NCBI GenBank assembly: GCA_964628515.1
Contig: CAZVNZ010000004.1
Span: 1-64,000, forward strand
Reading direction: 5' to 3'
Origin: CAZVNZ01 sp964628515
GTDB taxonomy: Bacteria > Bacillota > Clostridia > Christensenellales > Christensenellaceae
Length of the DNA stretch: 64,000 nt
The position numbers and the translations under genes are program-made. Below are positions 35,369-43,610 of this stretch, piece after piece; position 1 is the first letter of the stretch; every line of letters starts with the position of its first letter. The notes under the pieces are model-generated. The model was given only the letters and a program-made list of their open reading frames with translations. It was not told the origin of the DNA and made no database searches.

Positions 35369-35447
35369 TATTTCACGCAACACAGCTTGGAATTTATTAA
35401 TAAAAAAAACGAAATAATAAAACATTATTTTAGGAGGAATTCATAAC

Positions 35448-35927
35448 ATGGAAGGTATATTTTTCGCAGTTTTAGGCGCAGCCATAGCCGCCGGACTTTC
35501 GGGTAGTGGCTCTGCAATAGGTGTAGGTATTGCCGGACAAGCGGCAGCAGGACTTGTTTCCGAAGAGCCGGATAAATTCGGCCAAGCACTTATATTGCAA
35601 CTTTTACCGGGTACACAAGGTATTTACGGCTTACTGGTAGGCTTTATAGTTCTTATGAACTGCGGTATCTTAGGCGGAGAGCTAAAAGCACTTACACAAA
35701 CTGAAGGTCTTATTTATCTTGCGGCAAGTGTTCCTATTGGTGTGGTTGGACTTTTCTCTGCTATTGCACAAGGAAAAACAGCGGCAGCAGGTATTGGGCT
35801 TATAGGTAAAAGAGCAGAAGAATCCGGTAAAGCAATTACAATGGCAATCATGGTTGAAACCTATGCCGTATTTGCATTACTTATCTCTATGCTTATTATC
35901 CTGTTATACCCCATCGGTCAAGGCTGA
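35448..35927 (+). CDS. ntpK: V-type ATPase membrane-ring subunit K, Na+-type
   Basis: 159 residues, four helices in two fused hairpins, with TTAGGAGGAAT-like ribosome site. Residues matching the Na+ ligands of Enterococcus hirae NtpK are all present at a constant offset: T56 and Q57 in LLPGTQGIY, Y60, Q108 in IAQGK and the essential E137 in MVETYA. Only one acidic site per two hairpins is seen, which favours pumping. This predicts Na+ rather than H+ coupling. Confidence 0.95.
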   Translation: MEGIFFAVLGAAIAAGLSGSGSAIGVGIAGQAAAGLVSEEPDKFGQALILQLLPGTQGIYGLLVGFIVLMNCGILGGELKALTQTEGLIYLAASVPIGVVGLFSAIAQGKTAAAGIGLIGKRAEESGKAITMAIMVETYAVFALLISMLIILLYPIGQG

Positions 35928-35987
35928 TAAACTTATATACATTGGTAGGTAAGTGTGAAAAAAGCATGATATGTAGAGGTGTAATAA

Positions 35988-36551
35988 GTGGCTAATGTAG
36001 ATGTAATTTTAAAAAAAATATCCGAAGAAACAGACGGCAAAGCTAAGAGTATTTTGGATGTTGCTAAAAATGAGGCAGATGCAAAAATAGAGCTTGCCGG
36101 CAAACAAATAGAAAAGGAATGCAGTGTTGTTATAGAGGATGCTAAAAAGCATTGTGAAGAGCTTATTAAAAGAAATAAAGCAATTTGCGACCTCGAAAAC
36201 AGAAAGGCAATGCTTAGTGTTAAACACAAAGTATTGCAAGACACCTTTGTTCTTGCTAAAAAACGTGTAGAAGAAATGGAAAACAAGCAGGATTTTATTA
36301 AAAAGCTTTTAGAGCTCAATGCACAGGGTAACGAAAAGGTTATGTGTGCAACTGCGGACAAAGACTATTTTAGCCAAGATTTCTTAAATTCTGTGGGCAA
36401 AAATTTAGTTTTTGACGGAGTTAGCGATAAAATCTCCGGTGGCTTTTTACTTATTTCGGAAAACACAGAGATTAACTGCTCGTACGATGCTGTTGTAGAG
36501 CAAGTTAAGCAGGAAATAGAAAGCGAAGTTGCTAAAATTTTGTTTGATTAA
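35988..36551 (+). CDS. ntpE: V-type ATPase subunit E
   Basis: 187 residues from GTG 35988, six nt after AGAGGTG. A long N-terminal helix (residues 1-100) pairs with the H-type subunit in the peripheral stalk. A small globular C-domain (SGGFLLISENTEINCSYDAVVEQVKQEIESEVAKILF) contacts the catalytic head; this ending is typical of subunit E. Confidence 0.92.
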   Translation: MANVDVILKKISEETDGKAKSILDVAKNEADAKIELAGKQIEKECSVVIEDAKKHCEELIKRNKAICDLENRKAMLSVKHKVLQDTFVLAKKRVEEMENKQDFIKKLLELNAQGNEKVMCATADKDYFSQDFLNSVGKNLVFDGVSDKISGGFLLISENTEINCSYDAVVEQVKQEIESEVAKILFD

Positions 36552-36568
36552 TTATTCAGGAGGGCGTT

Positions 36569-37555
36569 ATGCCAAGTTATCCATTTGCGTCAACTACAAT
36601 TAAAGCAAAAGAGCTTAGTATACTAAGCGAAGATAAGGTGCAAAAACTTTTAGCTCTTGAAAGTGCACAAGATGTAGTTAATACTTTAATAGAATCGGGT
36701 TACGGAAAAAGAGAGATAGACTCTCCCTTAGAATACGAAAAACTTATTTATGCGGAAAACATGGCAACTTACGAGTTTATCAAAAAGACTTCGCCTTGTG
36801 AGCAACTAAGCAATCTATTCTTTTACAGATTCGATTATCATAACTTAAAGGTAATACTGAAATCTCATATTACAGACTCAGGTCTTAACCAAAGAACACT
36901 AATTAATGCAGGAGTTTTTGAGTACAAAGTATTATCCGATGCCATTGCGGATAAAAACTATGCGTATTTAACAATGACAATGCGAGAAAGCCTAAATGCC
37001 ATAGATAAAGCGTTTGCAATGAAGCAGGATGTATCTATTATCGATATTATATTAGATAAGGGTTATGCAAGGGAGGTTTCCTTGCAGTTACAGGAAATTA
37101 CCGATGAGACACCCAAAAAGTATTTCGCAGGGCATTTTGATTTTACAAACATCATTATGATGCTGAGGCTTAAAGACTCGGGTTGCTCTAAAGAATCCTT
37201 TTTAAAGGCGATGTTGCCCGGTGGTACTATAAGCCAAGCAACCCTGTCTGCCGCATTTGATATGGCACCCGAAGAGCAAAAACCCTTACTCGCAAGAGGC
37301 AGTTATGCAACGTACTTAAATATTGCCTACGACGAATACATAGCTTACAGGCTGGTATATATGTTTGAAGAACAACGTGCCAATTATTTAAGAGAAGTGG
37401 TATTTAGAAGTGGCGGCGATATATTTTCCTTTGGGCCGGTTATGCACTACCTAATCCAAAAGGAAAGAGAAAGTGCGGTTATTCGCACCATTATGATAGG
37501 CAAGCTAAACAGTATGCCTAACGAATACATAGAAAATATGATGTACGAGGTGTAA
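36569..37555 (+). CDS. ntpC: V-type ATPase subunit C
   Basis: 328 residues, the three-domain helical funnel (V-ATPase AC39/subunit d family) that links the central stalk to the K ring. GGAGGGCG precedes the ATG. The fold-typical segments FFYRFDYHNLKVILK and RSGGDIFSFGPVMHYLIQKERESAVIRTIMIGKLN are present. Confidence 0.9.
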   Translation: MPSYPFASTTIKAKELSILSEDKVQKLLALESAQDVVNTLIESGYGKREIDSPLEYEKLIYAENMATYEFIKKTSPCEQLSNLFFYRFDYHNLKVILKSHITDSGLNQRTLINAGVFEYKVLSDAIADKNYAYLTMTMRESLNAIDKAFAMKQDVSIIDIILDKGYAREVSLQLQEITDETPKKYFAGHFDFTNIIMMLRLKDSGCSKESFLKAMLPGGTISQATLSAAFDMAPEEQKPLLARGSYATYLNIAYDEYIAYRLVYMFEEQRANYLREVVFRSGGDIFSFGPVMHYLIQKERESAVIRTIMIGKLNSMPNEYIENMMYEV

Positions 37556-37556
37556 T

Positions 37557-37874
37557 ATGTCTAATAAAATTGCGGTTGTAGGAGATAAGGCAAGTGTAGA
37601 ATGTTTTAAAACGTTGGGTCTTGATACATTTGAAACAGACGATGCACGTTCTGTAAGAAATATCGTAAACAAGCTGGCGGCGGACAAATATGCTGTTATA
37701 TACATCACCGAGCAGGCAGCGCAAATGGCAAGGGAAACAATAGATAAATATACATCAAGCACTTATCCGGCCATTATACCTATTCCCTCTAACAAAGGTT
37801 CGTTAGGAATTGGTATGGCAAATATAAGAAAGAATGTTGAAAAGGCTGTGGGAACGGATATTTTCAACAATTAA
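37557..37874 (+). CDS. ntpG: V-type ATPase subunit F
   Basis: 105 residues. It begins one nt after subunit C's stop with GAGGTG as ribosome site. A Rossmann-like small domain (KIAVVGDKASVECFKTLG...AVIYITEQAA) and the PIPSNKGSLGIGMANIRKNVEKAVG ending identify the central-stalk subunit F (called NtpG in Enterococcus). Confidence 0.92.
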   Translation: MSNKIAVVGDKASVECFKTLGLDTFETDDARSVRNIVNKLAADKYAVIYITEQAAQMARETIDKYTSSTYPAIIPIPSNKGSLGIGMANIRKNVEKAVGTDIFNN

Positions 37875-37913
37875 GATAAAGTTTAGGTATTATATAAAAA
37901 GGTAGGTTATTTT

Positions 37914-39683
37914 ATGCAAGGCAAAATTGTTAAAGTGTCGGGGCCGTTGATTATTGCAAGCGGTATGAAAGACAGTAAAATGTATGATGTTGTCCATGTT
38001 GGCGAAGAACGATTAATTGGAGAAATAATAGAGTTACGTGAGGATATGGCATCTATTCAAGTTTACGAGGAAACGGCAGGCATAGGACCGGGCGGTCCGG
38101 TGTTTTCTACAGATTACCCTCTTAGCGTAGAATTGGGGCCGGGTATTATAACCGCCATTTTTGACGGAATACAACGTCCGTTAGATAAAATTTACGAGCA
38201 AACAGGGGACAGAATAGGACGTGGTGTAGAAATTCCCGCATTGCCAAGAGACAACGTGTGGAACTTTATTCCTACCGCAAAAGTGGGGGATAAAGTACAG
38301 TGCGGTTCCTTCTTAGGCTATGTTGAAGAAACAACCCTTGTGCGCCATCAAATTATGGTACCTTACGGTGTAGAAGGAGAGATTACCTGGCTACATTCGG
38401 GAGATGCCAAAATTACAGACACAGTAGCAAAGGTGAAAACCGCAACCGGAGAGGAAGCGCTTTCTATGATGCAAAAGTGGCCTGTAAGAAAAGGCAGACC
38501 TTACAAAAGAAAACTTTCTCCAACCGAGCCTATGATGACAGGGCAACGTATTATCGATTGCCTGTTCCCCATTGCTAAGGGTGGTATAGCCGCAATTCCC
38601 GGGCCTTTCGGTAGCGGAAAAACGGTTGTACAGCATCAGCTTGCTAAATGGGCGGATGCAGAAATTATAGTGTACGTTGGTTGCGGAGAGCGTGGAAACG
38701 AAATGACGGACGTGTTAAACGAGTTCCCCGAGCTTAAAGACCCAAAAAGCGGAGAGCCCTTAATGAAACGTACCGTACTTATTGCAAACACATCGGATAT
38801 GCCTGTTGCGGCTCGTGAAGCCTCTATATATACGGGTATAACCATTGCAGAATATTTTAGAGATATGGGTTATAAAGTAGCGGTTATGGCAGACTCCACA
38901 TCCCGTTGGGCAGAAGCTCTAAGAGAGATGTCCGGACGTTTGGAAGAAATGCCCGGTGAGGAAGGCTACCCTGCTTACCTATCTTCGAGACTTGCAGAGT
39001 TTTACGAAAGAGCGGGCATAGTAGATTGCTTGGGCGAGGAAGGCAGAACAGGAGCGGTATCCGCTATTGGTGCGGTTTCTCCTCCCGGCGGTGATATTTC
39101 CGAGCCGGTTTCTCAGGCAACCTTGCGTATTGTTAAGGTATTCTGGGGGCTGTCGGCATCTCTTGCTTACAAACGTCACTTCCCTGCTATTGACTGGCTT
39201 ACATCCTACTCTTTGTATACCGACAACATCACCCCCTGGTTTGACGAAAATGTAGACGACCAATGGGGAGCAATGCGCAACAGAGCCATGATACTACTGC
39301 AAGAAGAGGCAGAGCTTGAGGAAATCGTGCGCTTGGTAGGACTTGATGCACTATCTGTTAAAGACAGACTGAAGTTAGAGGCGTCAAGATCTTTAAGAGA
39401 GGACTTTTTACAGCAAAATGCGTTTAACGATGTGGATACGTACGCATCACCAAGAAAACAAGCGCTTATGCTTAAATTAATTTTTAAATATTACGATATG
39501 GCTAATGATGCCTTAGATAAAGGTGCAGATTTTTCACAAATTTCCGCATTACCTGTAAGAGAGGCTATTGGTAGAGCCAAATATATTGCAGAGGCAGATT
39601 TTGAAAAGGCGGTAGCGGATATTGAGGCTAAACTTGGAGCCGAAATAACAGAGGTACTGGAAGGAGAAGTTCAATATGCTTAA
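37914..39683 (+). CDS. ntpA: V-type ATPase catalytic subunit A
   Basis: 589 residues. The Walker A motif GPFGSGKTVVQ (near residue 230), the catalytic GERGNEMTDVL, the non-homologous bulge insertion before it and the SRWAEALREMSGRLEEMPGEEGYPAYL stretch are all canonical. It hydrolyses or makes ATP at the A/B interface. It overlaps ntpB by 8 nt. Confidence 0.97.
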   Translation: MQGKIVKVSGPLIIASGMKDSKMYDVVHVGEERLIGEIIELREDMASIQVYEETAGIGPGGPVFSTDYPLSVELGPGIITAIFDGIQRPLDKIYEQTGDRIGRGVEIPALPRDNVWNFIPTAKVGDKVQCGSFLGYVEETTLVRHQIMVPYGVEGEITWLHSGDAKITDTVAKVKTATGEEALSMMQKWPVRKGRPYKRKLSPTEPMMTGQRIIDCLFPIAKGGIAAIPGPFGSGKTVVQHQLAKWADAEIIVYVGCGERGNEMTDVLNEFPELKDPKSGEPLMKRTVLIANTSDMPVAAREASIYTGITIAEYFRDMGYKVAVMADSTSRWAEALREMSGRLEEMPGEEGYPAYLSSRLAEFYERAGIVDCLGEEGRTGAVSAIGAVSPPGGDISEPVSQATLRIVKVFWGLSASLAYKRHFPAIDWLTSYSLYTDNITPWFDENVDDQWGAMRNRAMILLQEEAELEEIVRLVGLDALSVKDRLKLEASRSLREDFLQQNAFNDVDTYASPRKQALMLKLIFKYYDMANDALDKGADFSQISALPVREAIGRAKYIAEADFEKAVADIEAKLGAEITEVLEGEVQYA

Positions 39684-41058
39684 AGAGTATAAAACAATAA
39701 GAGAGGTTGTAGGACCGCTTATGCTTGTAGACGGAGTAAGCGGAGCTACATATTACGAGCTTGTTGAAATTGAGCAGGCAAACGGCGAAATCAGAAGAGG
39801 CAGAGTGCTTGAGGTTAATAACGATAAAGCATTGGTACAGCTTTTTGAAGGCTCGCAAGGTTTGCAGATAGCCAGTGCAAAAGCAAAGTTTTTAGGACAC
39901 GGCATAGAGCTTGCGGTATCCTCGGATATGCTTGGCAGAGTATTTGACGGTATGGGTAACCCCATAGACGACGGTGCACCCATTATACCCGAACAAAAGT
40001 TGGATATTAACGGTTCGCCCATTAACCCAACGGCAAGAGACTACCCCTCCGAGTTTATTCAAACGGGTATTTCTGCTATTGATGGTCTAAATACACTTGT
40101 TAGAGGACAAAAGCTACCCGTGTTTTCCGGAAGTGGTTTACCCCACGCACAGCTTGCGGCACAAATTGCAAGACAATCAAAGGTGCTTGGTGGCGAGTCT
40201 AACTTCGCAGTTGTATTTGCTGCGGTTGGTATAACCTTCGAGGAATCCGAGTTTTTCATCTCCGACTTTAAAAAGACGGGCGCTATTGACAGAACGGTGC
40301 TATTTATAAACTTAGCAAACGACCCTGCAATAGAGCGTATTGCAACACCTCGTATGGCGCTTACGGCGGCTGAATATTTAGCTTACGAAAAGGGCTTGCA
40401 CGTGCTTGTAATAATAACGGATATAACAAACTATGCAGAGGCTTTAAGAGAAGTTTCTGCGGCAAGAAAGGAAGTTCCGGGCAGACGTGGATATCCCGGC
40501 TACCTATATACAGACCTTGCAACAATGTACGAAAGAGCGGGTAAAATCAAAGGCAAGGAAGGCTCTATTACGCAAATACCCATACTTACTATGCCTGAGG
40601 ACGATAAAACTCACCCAATCCCCGACTTAACTGGCTACATTACAGAGGGGCAGATAATCCTATCAAGAGACCTACACAGAAAGGGCTTAAAACCGCCTAT
40701 TGACGTGCTACCCTCCCTGTCTCGTCTTAAAGATAAAGGTATTGGACAAGGCAAAACAAGAAAAGACCACGCAGATACTATGAACCAAATATTCTCCGCA
40801 TACGCAAGAGGTAAGGATGCTAAAGAATTATCTGTAATCTTAGGTGAAGCTGCACTTTCGGATATAGATAAAATGTACGCAAAATTCTCCGATGCTTTCG
40901 AGGAGCAATATGTATCTCAAGGTTACGAAACCAATAGATCTATCGAGGAAACTTTGGATTTAGGCTGGAAGTTACTTGCAATGTTGCCAAAATCGGAATT
41001 AAAACGTATAAAAGACGAATATATTACGGAATTTCTGCCTAAGGTTGATGCAGAATAA
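39676..41058 (+). CDS. ntpB: V-type ATPase regulatory subunit B
   Basis: 460 residues. It resembles the A subunit but lacks a functional P-loop (PVFSGSGLPHAQLAAQIARQ), and it keeps the interface arginine region ITEGQIILSRDLHRKGLKPPIDVLPSLSRL. It overlaps ntpA and is followed by ntpD 20 nt later. Confidence 0.97.
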   Translation: MLKEYKTIREVVGPLMLVDGVSGATYYELVEIEQANGEIRRGRVLEVNNDKALVQLFEGSQGLQIASAKAKFLGHGIELAVSSDMLGRVFDGMGNPIDDGAPIIPEQKLDINGSPINPTARDYPSEFIQTGISAIDGLNTLVRGQKLPVFSGSGLPHAQLAAQIARQSKVLGGESNFAVVFAAVGITFEESEFFISDFKKTGAIDRTVLFINLANDPAIERIATPRMALTAAEYLAYEKGLHVLVIITDITNYAEALREVSAARKEVPGRRGYPGYLYTDLATMYERAGKIKGKEGSITQIPILTMPEDDKTHPIPDLTGYITEGQIILSRDLHRKGLKPPIDVLPSLSRLKDKGIGQGKTRKDHADTMNQIFSAYARGKDAKELSVILGEAALSDIDKMYAKFSDAFEEQYVSQGYETNRSIEETLDLGWKLLAMLPKSELKRIKDEYITEFLPKVDAE

Positions 41059-41078
41059 TAATTGTTAGGAGTAAATAA

Positions 41079-41708
41079 ATGGCACTGCTAAGAGTAAACC
41101 CCACACGTATGGAGCTTACAAGGCTTAAGAAAAGGCTTAAAGTGGCGGTACGTGGGCATAAGCTGTTAAAGGATAAACGTGACGAGATGGTGCGTCGGTT
41201 TATGGAAATTATAAAAGAAAACAGAGTGTTAAGGTTAGATATGGAAAAGGATATGAGTGTTGCCTTAAACGATTTTACATACGCAAGTATGTATATGCGC
41301 CCATACGAATTGGAATTAGCCTTTATGTGCCCTGTTAGAAAGATGAAGTTTTCCATTTCCAAGCAAAATATTATGAGTGTAGATGTACCTTCCATAGAGG
41401 TTAGCGAGGAAGAACAGGTAATGGAGTTTTTCCCTTACGGTTTAATGAACACCGCAGGCGGTATGGACGGCGCTGTACAAAAATTAGCAAACGTATTTCC
41501 AAAGATGATACGCCTTGCAGAAGTAGAAAAAACCTGTAATATGTTAGCGGACGAAATAGAAAAAACACGCAGACGTGTAAACGCCTTAGAATATGTTATG
41601 ATACCTCAACTTAATGAAACCATCAAATACATCACCATGAAGTTAGAGGAAAACGAAAGAGGAAATATTACACGACTAATGAAGATGAAAGACTTCCAAA
41701 ATGCGTAA
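41079..41708 (+). CDS. ntpD: V-type ATPase central-stalk subunit D
   Basis: 209 residues. The N-terminal RVNPTRMELTRLKKRLKVAVRGHKLLKDKRDEM helix and the C-terminal RRRVNALEYVMIPQLNETIKYI helix form the rotor coiled coil. It is the last gene of the cluster (order H-I-K-E-C-F-A-B-D, as in Enterococcus ntp), ended by a terminator. Confidence 0.95.
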   Translation: MALLRVNPTRMELTRLKKRLKVAVRGHKLLKDKRDEMVRRFMEIIKENRVLRLDMEKDMSVALNDFTYASMYMRPYELELAFMCPVRKMKFSISKQNIMSVDVPSIEVSEEEQVMEFFPYGLMNTAGGMDGAVQKLANVFPKMIRLAEVEKTCNMLADEIEKTRRRVNALEYVMIPQLNETIKYITMKLEENERGNITRLMKMKDFQNA

Positions 41709-41758
41709 TAACGGTTATTTAGATTAATGCCTCGGCTTAATTTAATAAAGATATTTAA

Positions 41759-41794
41759 GACGTTCTCATCAACAAAAAGATGAGGGCGTTTTAT
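41759..41794 (+). terminator. Terminator of the V-ATPase operon
   Basis: 11-bp stem ACGTTCTCATC / GATGAGGGCGT (two G-U pairs) with an 8-nt loop and a TTTTATTATT tail. Confidence 0.78.
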
Positions 41795-41807
41795 TATTGC
41801 AGGGGTA

Positions 41808-41836
41808 TTGTACACAAGGGCAAATTGGTGTATTAT
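41808..41836 (+). promoter_or_regulatory. Promoter of the isomerase-kinase pair
   Basis: TTGTAC (41808-41813), 17 nt, TATTAT (41831-41836), 90 nt before the gene. Confidence 0.6.
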
Positions 41837-41926
41837 TAAATGAGTATAGTTATAATGCAGTGGCGCAAAAGTCATTCGTGGGGTAGTAGTAAGAGGTTAC
41901 ATTAAAAATAATTAGGAGGATTAGAA

Positions 41927-42499
41927 ATGAAAACTTTAAAGGACAAACATGTATTGGTAGGCGCAGACTTTGCGGCGGTAGAACTTAAAGATGCGGTAGT
42001 TAAGCATCTTGAGGAAAAGGGCTACATTATAACGGATATTGGTGCAAAAGCAGACGATTTGGAGCATGCGGATATGTATCACAGAGTAGGTTTAAAGGTA
42101 GGTGCAAAAATCGCCGAGGGGGAGTTTGAAAGAGCCTTGCTGTTTTGCGGAACAGGTATGGGGATACACGTTGCGGCAAGTAAATGCCCCCACGTACACG
42201 CAGCCGTTTGCGAAAGTGTACCGGCGGCAAAGCGTTGTGCTACGGCAAACAACTGTAATGTAATGGCTATGGGCGCTTTTTTCTTGGGCGAAAAACAGGC
42301 AATGGCAATGGCAGATGCTTTCTTGGAGCATAACTTAGGGGACGGCTACGAAGATTGGGACGGCTTTTACGAATACCATAAATTAGCCTACGACGAGCTT
42401 GAAAACTTTAACTACGAGGAATACAAGAAAAACGACTTTGAAGTAACAAACAAAAAGGAAGTGCCTTTAGGTAAGCAACCTAAGGGGCTTGCATATTAA
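41927..42499 (+). CDS. RpiB/LacA/LacB-family sugar-phosphate isomerase, divergent
   Basis: 190 residues with TAGGAGGAT upstream. The second half of the RpiB core is kept (LLFCGTGMGIHVAASKCPHVHAAVCES, the isomerase Cys/Thr site). The phosphate/substrate motif CDHGG of true RpiB is replaced by GADFAAVELK, and a 40-residue acidic tail is added. This fits the RpiB-like branch that acts on other aldose/ketose phosphates (LacAB, EryI/DerI-type). With the adjacent PfkB kinase it likely serves a pentose or tetrose pathway. Confidence 0.82.
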   Translation: MKTLKDKHVLVGADFAAVELKDAVVKHLEEKGYIITDIGAKADDLEHADMYHRVGLKVGAKIAEGEFERALLFCGTGMGIHVAASKCPHVHAAVCESVPAAKRCATANNCNVMAMGAFFLGEKQAMAMADAFLEHNLGDGYEDWDGFYEYHKLAYDELENFNYEEYKKNDFEVTNKKEVPLGKQPKGLAY

Positions 42500-42544
42500 T
42501 CATATATAGACTGCAATCTAAATTAACAGAAAGGCAATAGGTAA

Positions 42545-43420
42545 ATGAAGGTACTAAATTTTGGCTCGCTAAATGTTGATTATGTGTACAATCTTCCCCA
42601 CATTTTAAAACCGGGGGAAACTCTAACTTCCACAGGAAGAAACGTATTTGCGGGAGGCAAGGGACTAAACCAGTCCGTTGCACTTGCAAAAGCAGGAGCG
42701 GAAGTTTTCCACGCAGGAAAAGTGGGCTACGACGGAGACATTTTAATTAAGGCATTAAAAGAGGGAAAAGTAAACACAAATTACGTGGTTTTAGACAAGG
42801 AAAAAGAATCGGGGCATACCTTTATACAAGTAGACAGCAACGCACAAAACTGTATAATGGTGCACCCCGGCACTAATCGCACCCACACTACCGAGTACAT
42901 AGACAACACCCTTAAACACTTTACTGAAGGAGATTTTTTAGTGTTGCAAAATGAAGTAAACAATCTGCGCTACATAATGGATAAAGCCTACGATATGGGT
43001 ATGAAAATAGTGCTAAACCCCTCGCCCATAGATGACAGTCTAAATTATTTGCCCGTAGAAAAGGTTTCGTATTTAGTGATTAATGAAATTGAAGGCGCAC
43101 AAATTGCAGGGACGGAGGAAATAAAAGAAATAATCCCAAACATAGCAAGGAAGTATCCCAACACAAAAATACTGCTAACCTTAGGTTGCGACGGAAGTGT
43201 GTACTTCGACGGCAAAAACACCTACAAGCAAGAAATATACAAGGTAAAGGCGGTGGACACCACAGCCGCAGGAGACACCTTTTTAGGCTATTTTGTGGCA
43301 GGCTTATGCGAAGGGTTACAGCCTACGGAATTACTTAAATTATGCGCTAAAGCGTCCTCAATAACGGTATCTAAATTAGGCGCCGCCGGGTCTATACCTT
43401 TTAGAAGTGAGGTTGGTTAA
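42545..43420 (+). CDS. PfkB-family sugar kinase (ribokinase-like)
   Basis: 291 residues. The N-terminal GSLNVDYVYNLPHILKPGETL and GGKGLNQSVALAKAG (substrate and lid), and the C-terminal DTTAAGDTFLGYFVAGL (PfkB signature 2 with catalytic Asp and anion hole) are canonical for ribokinase-type enzymes. It lies 45 nt after the RpiB-like isomerase. The two would phosphorylate and isomerise one sugar. The identity of the sugar is not fixed by sequence. Confidence 0.87.
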   Translation: MKVLNFGSLNVDYVYNLPHILKPGETLTSTGRNVFAGGKGLNQSVALAKAGAEVFHAGKVGYDGDILIKALKEGKVNTNYVVLDKEKESGHTFIQVDSNAQNCIMVHPGTNRTHTTEYIDNTLKHFTEGDFLVLQNEVNNLRYIMDKAYDMGMKIVLNPSPIDDSLNYLPVEKVSYLVINEIEGAQIAGTEEIKEIIPNIARKYPNTKILLTLGCDGSVYFDGKNTYKQEIYKVKAVDTTAAGDTFLGYFVAGLCEGLQPTELLKLCAKASSITVSKLGAAGSIPFRSEVG

Positions 43421-43550
43421 GACTACGGTTTTAATTTTTTATCATTTAAAACAAAAAGTTGTTGCAATAAAGTTTGACACTAAAATTAATGGATAACATT
43501 TCCTTGGCATAAGCGGATGGGTCATCATTATAAAAAATTAGGTTAAGAAT

Positions 43551-43589
43551 AAAAGCCATACTTTAGGTTTGTTAAAGTATGGCTTTTTT
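43551..43589 (+). terminator. Terminator after the kinase
   Basis: 15-bp stem AAAAGCCATACTTTA / TAAAGTATGGCTTTT with loop GGTTTGT and T6. It resembles the hairpin at 7851-7886 in reverse orientation. It may also serve the minus-strand anti-sigma gene. Confidence 0.85.
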
Positions 43590-43610
43590 GGCTTGCGTAA
43601 TGTAGTAGAC

